Shown here: in pieces, positions 34,404-43,848 of the stretch
How positions within the stretch are numbered: position 1 is the first letter of the stretch
How the letters are laid out: each line of letters opens with the position of its first letter
Origin: CAZTGZ01 sp964613385
GTDB taxonomy: Bacteria; Bacteroidota; Bacteroidia; NS11-12g; UBA9320
Reading direction: 5' to 3'
Length of the DNA stretch: 64,000 nucleotides
Assembly (NCBI GenBank): GCA_964613385.1
Contig: CAZTGZ010000006.1
Coordinates: forward strand, 1 to 64,000
Translations under genes and position numbers: made by a program
Notes under the pieces: model-generated
Database searches by the model: none
What the model saw: only the letters and a program-made list of their open reading frames with translations
What the model was told of the DNA's origin: nothing

Positions 34404-35486
34404 TTATTTCGTTTGAGATTTTGAGTAGAGCCATGCATCAGCCAGAATTATCGCCGTTAGTGCTTCAACAATGGGAACTGCCCTGGGAACTACCACCGGG
34501 TCATGTCGGCCTTCAGCTGAAAATTGTATGGGATTCTGTTCAACATCAATTGTATCCTGAAGCCTGGCAATGGTAGAAGGAGGTTTAAAAGCAACATGAA
34601 AAACTATATCCTCACCATTGCTGATACCTCCAAGTATTCCGCCCGAATGGTTGGTCAAGGTGGATATGGAGTTGTCTCTGATGATAAAAGGGTCATTGTT
34701 TTCCGAACCTTTCAGGGAGGCAGAATGAAATCCTTCTCCAATTTCAAATCCTTTTACGGCATTGATGCTCATCATGGCATGAGCCAAACGGGCATGTAGT
34801 TTTCCGAAAACAGGATCACCCAATCCTACCGGACAATTTTTAACTACGCAAGTGATGATTCCTCCTAAACTATCTCCTTGTTCCTTCGCCAAAGCAACAG
34901 CTTTTTCCATTTCTTTGGATAAATCCTGATCCGGACATCTCAGGGGACTTTTGTCTACTTCCTGACGTCCATAGAATTTTCCGCTATCTTCCATTTTCCA
35001 TTGATGAATAGAAGAAACATATGCAGAAATTTCTATTTTGGTGTTTGAATTCAACATTTGTCTGGCTATGGCCCCTGCCACAACCCAAGAGGCAGTAACA
35101 CGGGCACTGGCCCTTCCGCTGCCAAATGGATCGCGGATCCCGTACTTTTTTTCATACGTATAATCAGCATGGGATGGACGATAGACATGTTGCAGTTTTG
35201 AATAATCTGCGGGTCGATGGTCAGTATTCGGAATTCGGATGGCAATCGGATGACCGGTCGTAATTCCATTGAAAAGGCCACTGCTCAATTCAAACTCATC
35301 AGATTCATTGCGTTCAGTGGTGAATTTATTTTGCCCGGGTCTCCTTCTATTTAGCTCTTCCTGGATTTTTCCCAAATCCAATGGAATTCCGGATGGACAC
35401 CCATCAATCAATCCACCTATTTCCGGACCGTGGGATTCTCCGTACGAACTGAAACGAAATATCTCTCCGATACTATTGGTAGCCAT
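34404..35486 (-). CDS. aroC: Chorismate synthase
   Basis: Last step of the shikimate pathway: 5-enolpyruvylshikimate-3-phosphate to chorismate, needing reduced FMN. Signatures are FRFSSYGESHGPEIGG at the N-terminus, YGIRDPFGSGRASARVTASW near residue 122 and RHDPVVVPRAVP near the C-terminus. 360 residues is the normal length. It follows aroA by 23 bases, with an exact -7 box five bases before the ATG, so it may be transcribed from its own promoter in addition to the aro operon. Confidence 0.98.
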   Translation of the reverse strand: MATNSIGEIFRFSSYGESHGPEIGGLIDGCPSGIPLDLGKIQEELNRRRPGQNKFTTERNESDEFELSSGLFNGITTGHPIAIRIPNTDHRPADYSKLQHVYRPSHADYTYEKKYGIRDPFGSGRASARVTASWVVAGAIARQMLNSNTKIEISAYVSSIHQWKMEDSGKFYGRQEVDKSPLRCPDQDLSKEMEKAVALAKEQGDSLGGIITCVVKNCPVGLGDPVFGKLHARLAHAMMSINAVKGFEIGEGFHSASLKGSENNDPFIIRDNSISTLTNHSGGILGGISNGEDIVFHVAFKPPSTIARLQDTIDVEQNPIQFSAEGRHDPVVVPRAVPIVEALTAIILADAWLYSKSQTK

Positions 35487-35491
35487 TGCGT

Positions 35492-35499
35492 CAAATATA
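35492..35499 (-). promoter_or_regulatory. -7 box directly before aroC
   Basis: On the minus strand TATATTTG is an exact TAnnTTTG match, five bases before the aroC ATG. With the usual distance from box to transcription start, the mRNA would begin at the start codon. It lies in the aroA-aroC gap. Confidence 0.5.
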
Positions 35500-35509
35500 C
35501 TGACTATAG

Positions 35510-36745
35510 CTAAGATGTTGAAATTCCAATTCCTGCTTTACTAAGCTCATTCCAAAACCCGGGGAAGCTTTTTGCAACTACTTCAGGATTTTTCAGGGCA
35601 ATCGGCAAGAAAACGGACAAGATGGCTAAACTCATAGCTACTCTGTGATCGTTAAAAGTTTCAAAAATCTCATGACATGGTTTGAAGTTCCGCGCATCAA
35701 ATTCAAGACGACCATTGGAATCATGAACGATTACGTTGAATTTGGACATGAGTTGAATCAATACCATTTTACGATTGCTTTCCTTGAACATTAAGGTGTC
35801 AATTCCCGTTGCCATAAATGTGCATTTAAGTCCGCAAAGCATGAAACATACAGGCAGCGCCAAGTCCGGACATGAACTGAAATCTAAAACCTCATCTATC
35901 TCAATTGAATAGCGCTCTTTAATACAGATCAAACGATTGGCTTCAAATGAAGATGAAATACCCAGAAGACCGGCAAATTTCAAGATTGCTTGATCACCCT
36001 GATATGATTTCTCTCCTTCGAATAATTGATCGAACGCAAACTGTGTCCCAATGGGCATGCCCGCTAACAGCATGATAAAAAAGGATGCAGAACTCCAATC
36101 AGACTCTATCTGATAGTACTTGGGAGTAGCCTGGTTTTCATAAGGGTTCACATGTATCTGACCTGCATTCATCCCTACATCAAATCCTAAATCCCGCATA
36201 ACAGAAGCCGTCATTTGTATGTATGGTTCGGAATTATTTTCTCCTTTTAAATTGAGGATGAGGCCTGTGTCTAATCCCGGCCCAACCATCATCAATGCAC
36301 TGGTAAACTGGGAACTTATTGAAGTTGATATGGGAATTTGATGATTTTTCTGATGGAATTTTGTCAGAACTAATGGCATATGATAGGACTGAATGGGAAA
36401 TTCAAATTCAGCTCCCAGGTTTTCAAGAGCAAGGATCAAATCTTTGAAAGGTCGGGTGTGGAGACTTTCAGAACCTGAAATGTAGGTAGGGAAAGGCCCG
36501 AAAATTGCAGATGCCAGCGCAAAGCGGGCAACGGTTCCAGCATCTCCGACATATATTACACCTGATTGTCTGTTAGTTAAAACTGACTGCATGAAAACCG
36601 TATCATTTGCTGTGCTCAGGTTCAAGGCCTGCGTCGGCAAATTGTACAAGGCTTTCAACATTAAAAAACGATTGCTGATGGATTTGGAACCGGGAAGTTC
36701 TATGTTAACCCGATCCGGCGCAGTTCTTTTTTGAAGCCTTAACAT
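35510..36745 (-). CDS. aroA: 3-phosphoshikimate 1-carboxyvinyltransferase (EPSP synthase)
   Basis: Joins shikimate-3-phosphate and phosphoenolpyruvate in the sixth step of the shikimate pathway. The substrate-binding opening is ELPGSKSISNRFLML. The PEP-site motif is GDAGTVARFALA, a variant of the usual GNAGTA-R form, and the C-terminal catalytic region is FETFNDHRVAMSLAIL. At 411 residues it is slightly shorter than proteobacterial forms, which is normal for Bacteroidota. Its start overlaps the aroB stop by seven bases. Glyphosate class cannot be assigned reliably from these residues alone. Confidence 0.96.
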   Translation of the reverse strand: MLRLQKRTAPDRVNIELPGSKSISNRFLMLKALYNLPTQALNLSTANDTVFMQSVLTNRQSGVIYVGDAGTVARFALASAIFGPFPTYISGSESLHTRPFKDLILALENLGAEFEFPIQSYHMPLVLTKFHQKNHQIPISTSISSQFTSALMMVGPGLDTGLILNLKGENNSEPYIQMTASVMRDLGFDVGMNAGQIHVNPYENQATPKYYQIESDWSSASFFIMLLAGMPIGTQFAFDQLFEGEKSYQGDQAILKFAGLLGISSSFEANRLICIKERYSIEIDEVLDFSSCPDLALPVCFMLCGLKCTFMATGIDTLMFKESNRKMVLIQLMSKFNVIVHDSNGRLEFDARNFKPCHEIFETFNDHRVAMSLAILSVFLPIALKNPEVVAKSFPGFWNELSKAGIGISTS

Positions 36746-37777
36746 AGAAAATGTTTGATATAGGCCGTGAGTCCAATTTCAACGTGCACCAACGATACCG
36801 GTACATCAAAATCTACCTGACCGACATCCCTGACAATAACCATGCGTATTTCTCCTTGAGCATTTTTTTTATCCTTTATGCACGCTTCCAGGAGTTGGGG
36901 AATCTCAGAATCGGAAAAATCGACAGGCTCAATTTTTTCCCATAAAGGATCGAGGAGAGAAATCACATTTTGAGAGGTAAAACCCATGATGGAACCAATT
37001 TGCAATTCTATCCAAATACCTGCAAAAACGGCATTACCATGAGACAGTTCTTTGCCTTTTTCCATTGCTACAGCTTCAAGTGCATGCGCGATGGTATGCC
37101 CCAGGTTCAACTTCTTTCTTATTCCGTAATCGTGTGGGTCCAGCGTTACCAAATCTAATTTGCACTGAATGCTTTGTTTGAGAAATCCGAGGTCTGGAAT
37201 CAATTGCCAGTGGATGATATAATTTAGGCAGNNNNNNNNNNNNNNNNNNNNNCAATGGTTCCCGACCTGAAATGAGTGAATGTTTCAGCATTTCTGCCCA
37301 TCCATTCATACATTCGATATCCGGGAGTGTTTTTAGAAATTCCGTACATATAATCACTTCATGGCCGGACTGGAAAGTACCCAGGTAATTTTTGAGATTA
37401 TTGAAGTTTACCCCTGTTTTTCCGCCAATGGCTGCATCCGTCATAGCCAGGAGCGAAGTTGGCAGGAGGGTGCATTTCATTCCCCTTTGATACAGAGAAG
37501 CAGAAAAAGAAGCCATATCGCATAATACTCCCCCTCCTAAAACCAGGAGTTCGGCTTGTCTGTCGGCATGATGAGAAGCCAGAAAATTCCAGATGAGTTC
37601 GCAATTGCTGAGACGCTTTCCGGACTCACCAGAAGGAATAATGATTACCGGGACATCTTTTAATTGAGGTAACAATGGCAGACAAAAAGATGCGGTATTT
37701 TCATCTGCCACCAAAAACTTGCGATGTTCGGAAAAAATAATCTGTTCGGGTGAAGGGCAGAATGTTACCTTGTGCAT
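36739..37777 (-). CDS. aroB: 3-dehydroquinate synthase, interrupted by an assembly gap
   Basis: Converts DAHP to 3-dehydroquinate, second step of the shikimate pathway, using NAD and a metal. The N-terminal part reads to SGREPL at the N-run, with the NAD-site GGGVLCDMASFSAS and KTGVNFNNLKNYLGTF. The C-terminal part continues in another frame from the gap with KLNLGHTIAHALEA, whose His is a metal ligand. The frame break is an artefact of placeholder Ns, not a mutation. The two parts total about 338 residues plus the gap, close to the normal 345-350. The ATG at 37777 is chosen because the TTG at 37786 lies inside the -7 box. Confidence 0.92.
37232..37252. other. Assembly gap (21 Ns) inside aroB
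   Basis: A run of 21 undetermined bases. The coding frames on its two sides differ by one position, so the true missing length cannot be 21; it must leave remainder 2 when divided by 3, for example 20 or 23 bases. Confidence 0.99.
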
Positions 37778-37783
37778 GTTGTG

Positions 37784-37791
37784 CAAAGGTA
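37784..37791 (-). promoter_or_regulatory. -7 box directly before aroB
   Basis: On the minus strand TACCTTTG is an exact TAnnTTTG match, six bases before the aroB ATG at 37777. It lies between aroB and the FxLYD lipoprotein gene and would start an aroB-aroA-aroC transcript at about the start codon. Confidence 0.5.
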
Positions 37792-37807
37792 CATCAGTGT
37801 ATTTACC

Positions 37808-38164
37808 TTACCATACATCCCAAATGTCTGCAACAACGTCAAAGGTTCCGGGCTGAATAAAATCGGCATAAAAATAAATACCGGCATCCGGCCCTACATT
37901 TACAGTGTAATCTCTGAACAATGTTGTAATCAAGAATCCATCTTCATCATACAGCCGAAACCTGATCTGAGCACCGCTGAGCATGGCATTCCCCCGGTTG
38001 ATGATTTCACCTTCAACTTCAACTATTCTCAATCCCAAATAATAAGAATAATTGAGTTCAGCTTTTAATACCGGAGCTTCCTGAACAATAATAATCTCTT
38101 CTTGAACACAACTTTGTAAACTGATCAATCCGAGGGTAAACATGAGTAAAATTGTACGCTTCAT
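37808..38164 (-). CDS. FxLYD-domain lipoprotein
   Basis: 118 residues. A lipoprotein signal (MKRTILLMFTLGLISLQSC) and one small beta-sandwich follow, containing the family motif as FRLYDEDGFLI and the preceding VEGEIINRGNAML. FxLYD proteins are small envelope proteins without known catalytic activity. The start at 38164 is preferred to an ATG ten codons upstream because it begins the signal peptide. The gene ends about 17 bases before the aroB promoter box, so read-through into aroB is possible but not needed. Nothing was seen in the 150 bases upstream. Confidence 0.85.
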   Translation of the reverse strand: MKRTILLMFTLGLISLQSCVQEEIIIVQEAPVLKAELNYSYYLGLRIVEVEGEIINRGNAMLSGAQIRFRLYDEDGFLITTLFRDYTVNVGPDAGIYFYADFIQPGTFDVVADIWDVW

Positions 38165-38315
38165 AATTGTAGGTTTTAGTTGGTCTATTGACAATCCAAT
38201 ACCTAAAATTAATAAATCACATAATTGCTTGTTAATCAGATAGATGTACTCGTTTTAAGGCTGTTGTAGCTTTTATATTTGACCATTATAGTGTACACAA
38301 TTTGGTCAAGAATCA

Positions 38316-39683
38316 TCAAGCTTTCAGCTGAGCATAGTACTTATAGAAAAGGGGAATGGATTCAATTCCTTTATAGAAATTGGCGAGTCCGTATCTTTCA
38401 TTGGGAGAATGGATGGCATCACTATCTAACCCAAATCCAAACAGAACGGATTTAAGACCAAGTTCTTTCTCAAATAATGCCACAATAGGAATGCTTCCTC
38501 CTCCGCGTGTTGGAATGGGTTCTTTTCCAAACGCTTCTTTCATAGCAAGGGCCGCAGCTTTATATTCATTAGAATTAACCGGAATGCTAACGGGTTCTCC
38601 ACCATGATGCAGGTGCACCTGAACTTTAACCGAAGGAGGTGCGATGCTTTCAAAATGCTTTTTAAATAATTCTGAAATTTGCTGGCTGCTTTGATTTGGA
38701 ACCAACCGCATAGAAATTTTTGCAAAGGCTCTTGAAGGTAAAACTGTTTTTGATCCTTCACCGGTGTAACCACCCCAAATTCCATTCACATCCAAAGTAG
38801 GCCGAATTCCGGTTCTCTCAATGGTTGAATATCCTTTTTCTCCCAGCACGTCCCCAACCTCAAGTTGCGCTTTGTATTCATTTTCATCAAAAGGTGCTTC
38901 TGCCATGGCTTTTCTTTCTTCCTGACTCAATTCAACCACATCGTCATAAAACCCGGGAATGGTAATTCGTCTGTTTTCATCGTGCAACGAGGCGATCATC
39001 GTGCATAAAATATTAATAGGATTTGCAACGGCACCTCCATAAATACCCGAGTGCAAGTCGATATTGGGACCGGTTACTTCGACCTGAACATAGGACAATC
39101 CTCTCAATCCCACATCAATCGAAGGTGTATCCATGGAAATCAAACCGGTATCACTAATCAGAATGACGTCAGCTTTTAACTTTTCTTTATGTGATTTCAC
39201 ATAGGTGCCCAAATTTGATGATCCCACTTCTTCTTCACCTTCGATCATGAATCTAACATTGCAATTCAGATTTCCGGTTTTCAACATGGCTTCAAAAGCG
39301 GCAACATGCATGAAAGCCTGACCTTTGTCATCACAGGCCCCTCTGGCATATATATATCCATCTTTAACCTGTGGGTCAAACGGTGGGCTATTCCATAATT
39401 CATCCGGTACACTTGGCTGAACATCATAGTGACCGTATACCAGGATGGTAGGAAGGGCAGGGTCAATAATTTTCTCTCCATATACGATGGGATTTCCGGC
39501 CGTTTCTTCAAGGCAGGTTTGGTCGGCACCGGCTAATTCCAGTTTGTGACGAACATATTCTGCAGCACGTCGGATATCATCCTTATATGCCGGGTCAGCA
39601 CTAATTGAAGGTATTCTCAACCATTCCAACAATTCTTCCAAAAAACGGGCGCTATGGGCGTGTAAATAATCTTGCAATTGCAT
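38316..39683 (-). CDS. M20-family dipeptidase
   Basis: Cytosolic zinc aminoacyl-peptidase of the ArgE/DapE/carnosinase type, 455 residues from ATG 39683 (MQLQDYLHAHSARFLEELL). The two-metal site is visible: VYGHYDVQPS (His, Asp), ARGACDDKGQ (bridging Asp), EGEEEVGSSN (catalytic Glu and ligand), then SDTGLI, and a late His in SDAIHSPNERY. The dimerisation (lid) domain lies in the middle. An upstream extension of the frame is open but reads as a non-coding hydrophobic stretch. It diverges from an M48 lipoprotein over 82 bases. The substrate is probably short peptides. Confidence 0.93.
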   Translation of the reverse strand: MQLQDYLHAHSARFLEELLEWLRIPSISADPAYKDDIRRAAEYVRHKLELAGADQTCLEETAGNPIVYGEKIIDPALPTILVYGHYDVQPSVPDELWNSPPFDPQVKDGYIYARGACDDKGQAFMHVAAFEAMLKTGNLNCNVRFMIEGEEEVGSSNLGTYVKSHKEKLKADVILISDTGLISMDTPSIDVGLRGLSYVQVEVTGPNIDLHSGIYGGAVANPINILCTMIASLHDENRRITIPGFYDDVVELSQEERKAMAEAPFDENEYKAQLEVGDVLGEKGYSTIERTGIRPTLDVNGIWGGYTGEGSKTVLPSRAFAKISMRLVPNQSSQQISELFKKHFESIAPPSVKVQVHLHHGGEPVSIPVNSNEYKAAALAMKEAFGKEPIPTRGGGSIPIVALFEKELGLKSVLFGFGLDSDAIHSPNERYGLANFYKGIESIPLFYKYYAQLKA

Positions 39684-39765
39684 ATAACAGAAATTTTTTC
39701 CGAAATTATGAGTTATAGGCCATAAGATTGGATTGATATTTGTTAAAAATTCAAAAATTAACGGT

Positions 39766-40575
39766 ATGAAAAGGAATAGAATTGGATTATGGATTATCTG
39801 GAGCATGACGGTGGTTTTAGCTGTGGCTTCATGTGCAAGAGTTCCTGTAACCGGACGAAGACAACTAAAGCTCTTGCCGGAAAGTGAGTTGGTTGCGATG
39901 AGTTTGACAACCTATCAGCAATTTTTATCTGAAAATACTATCGTTAAAAACACCTTGGATGCAACCAAAATTCAAACCGTAGTTAAAAGAATAAGTACTG
40001 CAGTTGAAAACTACTTAAAATCCGGTAAACATGCCGACAGAGTGGAAGGATATACCTGGGAATTCAATTTGGTGAATGACCCGACAGTGAACGCCTGGTG
40101 TATGCCGGGAGGTAAGGTGGTGTTTTATACGGGGATACTGCCTTATTGCAAAGATGAAGAGGGCATTGCGGTGGTTATGGGTCATGAAATTGCGCATGCC
40201 ATAGCCAGACATGGAAACGAGAGAATGAGTCAGGGATTGGCTCAGCAGTTGGGTGGAATTGCGCTGGCCGTAGCTATTTCTGACAAGCCGCAGGAAACTC
40301 AGCAACTTTTTGCATTGGCTTATGGTTTGGGTAGTCAATTGGGCGTTATGCTGCCATTTAGTCGCAAGCACGAAAGTGAGGCGGATCAGTTAGGATTATA
40401 TTTTATGGCTATGGCCGGCTATAATCCGGAAGCAGCGCCTGCTTTTTGGCAACGTATGGAAAAAAGCAGTGTTCCTGAATTTTTAAGTACACATCCAAGT
40501 GCAGTAACCAGAACTGCCCAACTCCAGGGTTGGATGCCTAAAGCAATGGAGTATTATAAAAGTTATAAGCCTTAG
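39766..40575 (+). CDS. M48-family zinc metallopeptidase lipoprotein (LoiP/YcaL-like)
   Basis: About 269 residues. A lipoprotein signal (AVASCARVPVTGRRQL) anchors it in the envelope, with the catalytic domain in the periplasm. Zinc ligands are the HEIAH motif in VVMGHEIAHAIARH and the later Glu in RKHESEADQLG, spaced as in M48. Members cleave damaged or misfolded outer-membrane proteins. The start at 39766 gives MKRNRIGLWIIW; eleven more codons upstream are open without support. The stop overlaps that of the convergent barrel gene by four bases. Co-occurrence with DegQ and sppA in the window suits a proteolysis theme, but no regulatory link is visible. Confidence 0.94.
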   Translation: MKRNRIGLWIIWSMTVVLAVASCARVPVTGRRQLKLLPESELVAMSLTTYQQFLSENTIVKNTLDATKIQTVVKRISTAVENYLKSGKHADRVEGYTWEFNLVNDPTVNAWCMPGGKVVFYTGILPYCKDEEGIAVVMGHEIAHAIARHGNERMSQGLAQQLGGIALAVAISDKPQETQQLFALAYGLGSQLGVMLPFSRKHESEADQLGLYFMAMAGYNPEAAPAFWQRMEKSSVPEFLSTHPSAVTRTAQLQGWMPKAMEYYKSYKP

Positions 40576-41216
40576 TCTTTGGGATGAATAAAATCAATGC
40601 CGGCGGTGAGCTGAAAAACACTTGAGCGATAATCGAATTTGAAAGTTTCACCCCGAATAACTACCTCGTCGCCAAAGGCACTTAAGTTGGTTTCGTAGCG
40701 AAAATCGATACATAAACTCCCTATGTCAAATCCTATTCCGATTTGGGCAGCCCAGGAGCCATCTCTAAAGAACTCAGCCATGTCCTGGTTGTAAAAATCA
40801 TCTACAAACGGGGAGTGGAGCAGCTGCTTGGTATAGACAGGCCCCAGCATAAATCTGAATCTGTCTTTTTTGCTGTATCCCAACATAAGTGGGATATCCA
40901 TTCGGTTGATGTTCAATTTTCTAATGGTATCAAAATTCACCGAACTGATGGTAGTACTGTATCGGTGTTGCGATAAAATAATTTCGGGTTGAATGAAATT
41001 ATTTTTCGTATATGCCCGGCCGAATAGGCCAACAACAAGGCCAACATCCGCGTCTTTTTTGGCATAATTCCAATCCAATCCGTTTTGTGTAACCGTTTCG
41101 CTCAACAGAATACTCGAGTAGTTCACACCGCCCTTTGCACCCAAACCTTTCATTTGACCGATAGATATTTGCATTGAGCCAACCAAGACACAAAGAACGA
41201 GCAAGCCTTTTTTCAT
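40572..41216 (-). CDS. PorT-type outer-membrane beta-barrel protein
   Basis: 214 residues with a signal peptide (MKKGLLVLCVLVGSMQISIG) and an eight-strand barrel pattern of alternating hydrophobic strands with short turns (GLGAKGGVNYSSILL to FDYRSSVFQLTAGIDFI). It resembles PF13568-type outer membrane proteins (PorT family); PorT itself is a T9SS component, but this family is wide and most members are uncharacterised. The ATG follows an exact -7 box by four bases. It diverges from the YceI gene over 77 bases. Confidence 0.85.
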   Translation of the reverse strand: MKKGLLVLCVLVGSMQISIGQMKGLGAKGGVNYSSILLSETVTQNGLDWNYAKKDADVGLVVGLFGRAYTKNNFIQPEIILSQHRYSTTISSVNFDTIRKLNINRMDIPLMLGYSKKDRFRFMLGPVYTKQLLHSPFVDDFYNQDMAEFFRDGSWAAQIGIGFDIGSLCIDFRYETNLSAFGDEVVIRGETFKFDYRSSVFQLTAGIDFIHPKD

Positions 41217-41220
41217 AGTT

Positions 41221-41228
41221 CAAATGTA
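41221..41228 (-). promoter_or_regulatory. -7 box directly before the PorT-type barrel gene
   Basis: On the minus strand TACATTTG is an exact TAnnTTTG match, four bases before the ATG at 41216. A matching plus-strand box for YceI lies 52 bases away. Confidence 0.5.
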
Positions 41229-41280
41229 AAAAACATGATTGGGAATGATATTACTCATCTCCATTTAATATTCAGAACGC

Positions 41281-41288
41281 TATGTTTG
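41281..41288 (+). promoter_or_regulatory. -7 box directly before the YceI gene
   Basis: TATGTTTG is an exact TAnnTTTG match ending five bases before the ATG at 41294, so the predicted transcript starts at the start codon. Confidence 0.5.
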
Positions 41289-41293
41289 TGTAA

Positions 41294-41950
41294 ATGCGTC
41301 TGAGAAATGTAGTAATTTTAGGCTTCTCTCTGGTTGTATCTTCATGTATTCAGGATTCTCCTCAGGACCAGAATGAAAATTTGGAAATCGAAGAGACCGA
41401 ATATATCCCTGATTCTTTGGTGACAGATTCATTTGTCAAATATGTGATACAACCTGAGTCAAGTGAGCTGAATTGGATAGGAGAAAGGGTTGGGGGAGAA
41501 GGCCATAAAGGTAAAGTGAATATTAAATCGGGTTATTTAAGATGTACCCAAAACCGGATTAGTGGTGGGGAAATTATTATTGATATGACTTCTTTGCGTG
41601 AATTTCCTGTTGAAAGTGAAGAGACGACCCAGATTCTCATTGGATATCTGCATAGCAGCAGATTTTTTGATACAGAAAAATATCCAATCGCGATATTAAA
41701 AATCAGGGAAGAAAATCGCGGAAAGCTATATGCAGATTTGCAGATTCGAAATTCGAGCAAGCCGGTTGTAATTCCGTTCAGAAAAGAAATCGAAGATCAT
41801 ATTTTAAAAGCATCCGGAGAATTTGGAATAGACAGAACCCTCTGGGGCATTGATTATCTAAGCGAAAGCGGCAAATTGAATCCCGGTGAATTAATCATCA
41901 AAGACAGTATCTACTTCAGTACCAGAATTGTTGCTTTTAAGGAAGGATAA
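41294..41950 (+). CDS. YceI-family lipoprotein
   Basis: 218 residues: lipoprotein signal (LGFSLVVSSC), an acidic linker, then a YceI lipocalin-like barrel (about 50-215; SSELNWIGERVGGEGHKGKV, TEKYPIAILKIRE, ASGEFGIDRTLWGIDY). YceI proteins bind isoprenoid or other lipids in the periplasm and are often linked to stress; the ligand here is unknown. Translation begins at the ATG just after an exact -7 box, and the M1 signal peptide is intact. About 70 bases separate it from the subtilase gene downstream, which has its own promoter. Confidence 0.93.
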   Translation: MRLRNVVILGFSLVVSSCIQDSPQDQNENLEIEETEYIPDSLVTDSFVKYVIQPESSELNWIGERVGGEGHKGKVNIKSGYLRCTQNRISGGEIIIDMTSLREFPVESEETTQILIGYLHSSRFFDTEKYPIAILKIREENRGKLYADLQIRNSSKPVVIPFRKEIEDHILKASGEFGIDRTLWGIDYLSESGKLNPGELIIKDSIYFSTRIVAFKEG

Positions 41951-41970
41951 ACGATAAAGTGGCAAGATTC

Positions 41971-42000
41971 TTTGACCAATGATAATTTGAATTATTTTTG
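41971..42000 (+). promoter_or_regulatory. Bacteroidota sigma-A type promoter of the subtilase gene
   Basis: TTTG (41971-41974), an 18-base spacer and TATTTTTG (41993-42000) match the -33/-7 promoter TTTG-N19-TAnnTTTG almost perfectly. The start codon at 42019 is 18 bases past the box, giving a short leader of about 12 bases. This is the best full promoter seen in the window. Confidence 0.65.
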
Positions 42001-42018
42001 GCAACTTATTATTGTTCT

Positions 42019-43848
42019 ATGCAATTCAGGTGGTTAAAAATTTTTGTTTTCCTTGTGGGAATTCTTTTCAGCGAGGGAATGTGGGCACAACAAAAGTATT
42101 GTGTGTATTTCAACCAAAAGGATCTTACAAATTTCGATCCTTCTACCTATTTCGATCAGAAGGCATTAGAAAGGCGCGCAGCCATGGGAATTGCGATTGA
42201 TGAAACTGATTATCCGGTTAAGGAAGAATTTGTTTCGACACTGGCTTCATTGGAGGTTGAAATTCGCATAGTGAGTCGTTGGCTTAATGCTGTTGTCTGT
42301 GTGGCTACAGAAGAGCAAATGGCGATTGCCAGGAAATTTCCTTTTGTGGCTGCCGTCGAATTACTTGAAAAACCTGTTTTACAAGTTACCGGAAGCATCA
42401 AAGGATTACAGGATTTGAGCTCAGCAGATACGGAATTGCTTTCCGGGCAGACAGAACGTATGGGTGTGCGTACATTTCATGATCAGGGTATAACAGGAAA
42501 GGGAGTAAGGGTTGCCATTTTCGATATTGGTTTCGAATCGTATAAGACCAATCCTTCATTTGAGCATATCCGACAGGCCAATCGCATCATTAAAACCTGG
42601 GACTTTGTGAAGAAAAGAGAAAACGTAGATGGATATAACACGCATGGCTGTTTTGTGTTGTCGTGCATAGCGGGGAAAATAGAGGGTGTGCCGATCGGTT
42701 TGGCCACAGATGCGGAGTTTCTGCTGGCACGTACGGAGACCTGGACGGAATTTTTTAGTGAGGAAGAACAGTGGTTGGCCGCTGCTGAATGGTCAGACAA
42801 AAATGGTGCAGATATCATTAACAGTTCACTGGGTTATACCTATCATCGTTATTTTCCTGAAGACATGCACGGCAAGAAGAGTTTGGTTGCAAAAGCTGCG
42901 AACATGGCGGCCAGAAAGGGAATATTGGTTGTTAACTCTGCAGGAAATGAAGGAGATGGAAACTGGAAAATTATTGGCACACCGGCTGACGCAGATAGCG
43001 TTTTGTCCATTGGGGGAATCTCACCCTGGACAGGTTACCATACCTCATTCAGCTCATTTGGACCAACCCGGGACAAAAGAATGAAGCCCAATGTCACTGC
43101 TTATGGACATGTGATTGGAGCAGGACCCGGTGGATTAAGTCAAACGCAAGGCACTTCTTTTAGCGGCCCGTTGGTAGCAGGATTTGCAGCTTGTGTCTTA
43201 CAGGTTAAACCCGGAATTCACAATATGGATGCATTCCGTGAAATAGAAAAATCAGGAGATTTATATCCCTATTATGATTATGCGCATGGCTATGGAGTAC
43301 CGCAAGCCTCATATTTTTTTAAAACATCCAATCCGGTTGAAGCCAAAGAAAGTCTGATTGAATTCGTTGAAAACGATGCGCGCATTGAGATACGAATTAA
43401 TGACATACAGGAAATTGAGATTCCTGATTTTAATGAAGACGTTATTGAAGACCCTACCGAAAATCAGGAGATTCCGGAAGCTGCAATTGACAGTACGGAG
43501 ACAGAACAGACGGAGATAGTGGTGCCCGAGGTCGAACCTCCGGCAGAAGAATTTGGAAATGATTCCGTTTCCGCTGAATATGAATATCCGGATGAAGTTG
43601 GTGTCTTTAAAAAATGTCCGGACTATGTTTTTTATCACATTGAAAACAGTCGCGGGTATTTAGATAAGTATTATGTGGTTGATCCTCAGCCGAATTTTGC
43701 TTTCATTTTCAATGGAATGAAGAACAATAACAAAAAAGATACGGCTAAGGATGATAGTCCATTGGTTATCCATAAGGCAGATTTTGCCAGGCCGTTTACC
43801 ATTCGTGTTTATTATAAAGGAGAAATTAAAACATATCATGTCAAATAG
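42019..43848 (+). CDS. Secreted S8 subtilisin-like serine protease
   Basis: 609 residues from ATG 42019, which gives the signal peptide RWLKIFVFLVGILFSEGMWA. An I9-like propeptide (about 20-135) leads to the S8 domain with the catalytic triad D169 (AIFDIGFE), H209 (NTHGCFVLS) and S380 (GTSFSGPLVAG). The last 180 residues hold an acidic Glu/Pro-rich linker (about 470-520) and a short beta-rich end (RPFTIRVYYKGEIKTYHVK). No T9SS type A or B sorting signal is evident, in contrast to other secreted proteins here, so its route out or its envelope location is unclear. It overlaps the following barrel-like gene by 11 bases. Confidence 0.94.
   Translation: MQFRWLKIFVFLVGILFSEGMWAQQKYCVYFNQKDLTNFDPSTYFDQKALERRAAMGIAIDETDYPVKEEFVSTLASLEVEIRIVSRWLNAVVCVATEEQMAIARKFPFVAAVELLEKPVLQVTGSIKGLQDLSSADTELLSGQTERMGVRTFHDQGITGKGVRVAIFDIGFESYKTNPSFEHIRQANRIIKTWDFVKKRENVDGYNTHGCFVLSCIAGKIEGVPIGLATDAEFLLARTETWTEFFSEEEQWLAAAEWSDKNGADIINSSLGYTYHRYFPEDMHGKKSLVAKAANMAARKGILVVNSAGNEGDGNWKIIGTPADADSVLSIGGISPWTGYHTSFSSFGPTRDKRMKPNVTAYGHVIGAGPGGLSQTQGTSFSGPLVAGFAACVLQVKPGIHNMDAFREIEKSGDLYPYYDYAHGYGVPQASYFFKTSNPVEAKESLIEFVENDARIEIRINDIQEIEIPDFNEDVIEDPTENQEIPEAAIDSTETEQTEIVVPEVEPPAEEFGNDSVSAEYEYPDEVGVFKKCPDYVFYHIENSRGYLDKYYVVDPQPNFAFIFNGMKNNNKKDTAKDDSPLVIHKADFARPFTIRVYYKGEIKTYHVK

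Noticed and set aside
36739..37777. aroB as a frameshifted pseudogene
   Set aside because: The frame change falls exactly on a run of Ns and both sides keep conserved motifs, so it is an assembly gap.
40015..40371. 118-codon frame antisense to the M48 gene
   Set aside because: Shadow of the M48 peptidase frame, which has the full zinc motif and lipoprotein signal.
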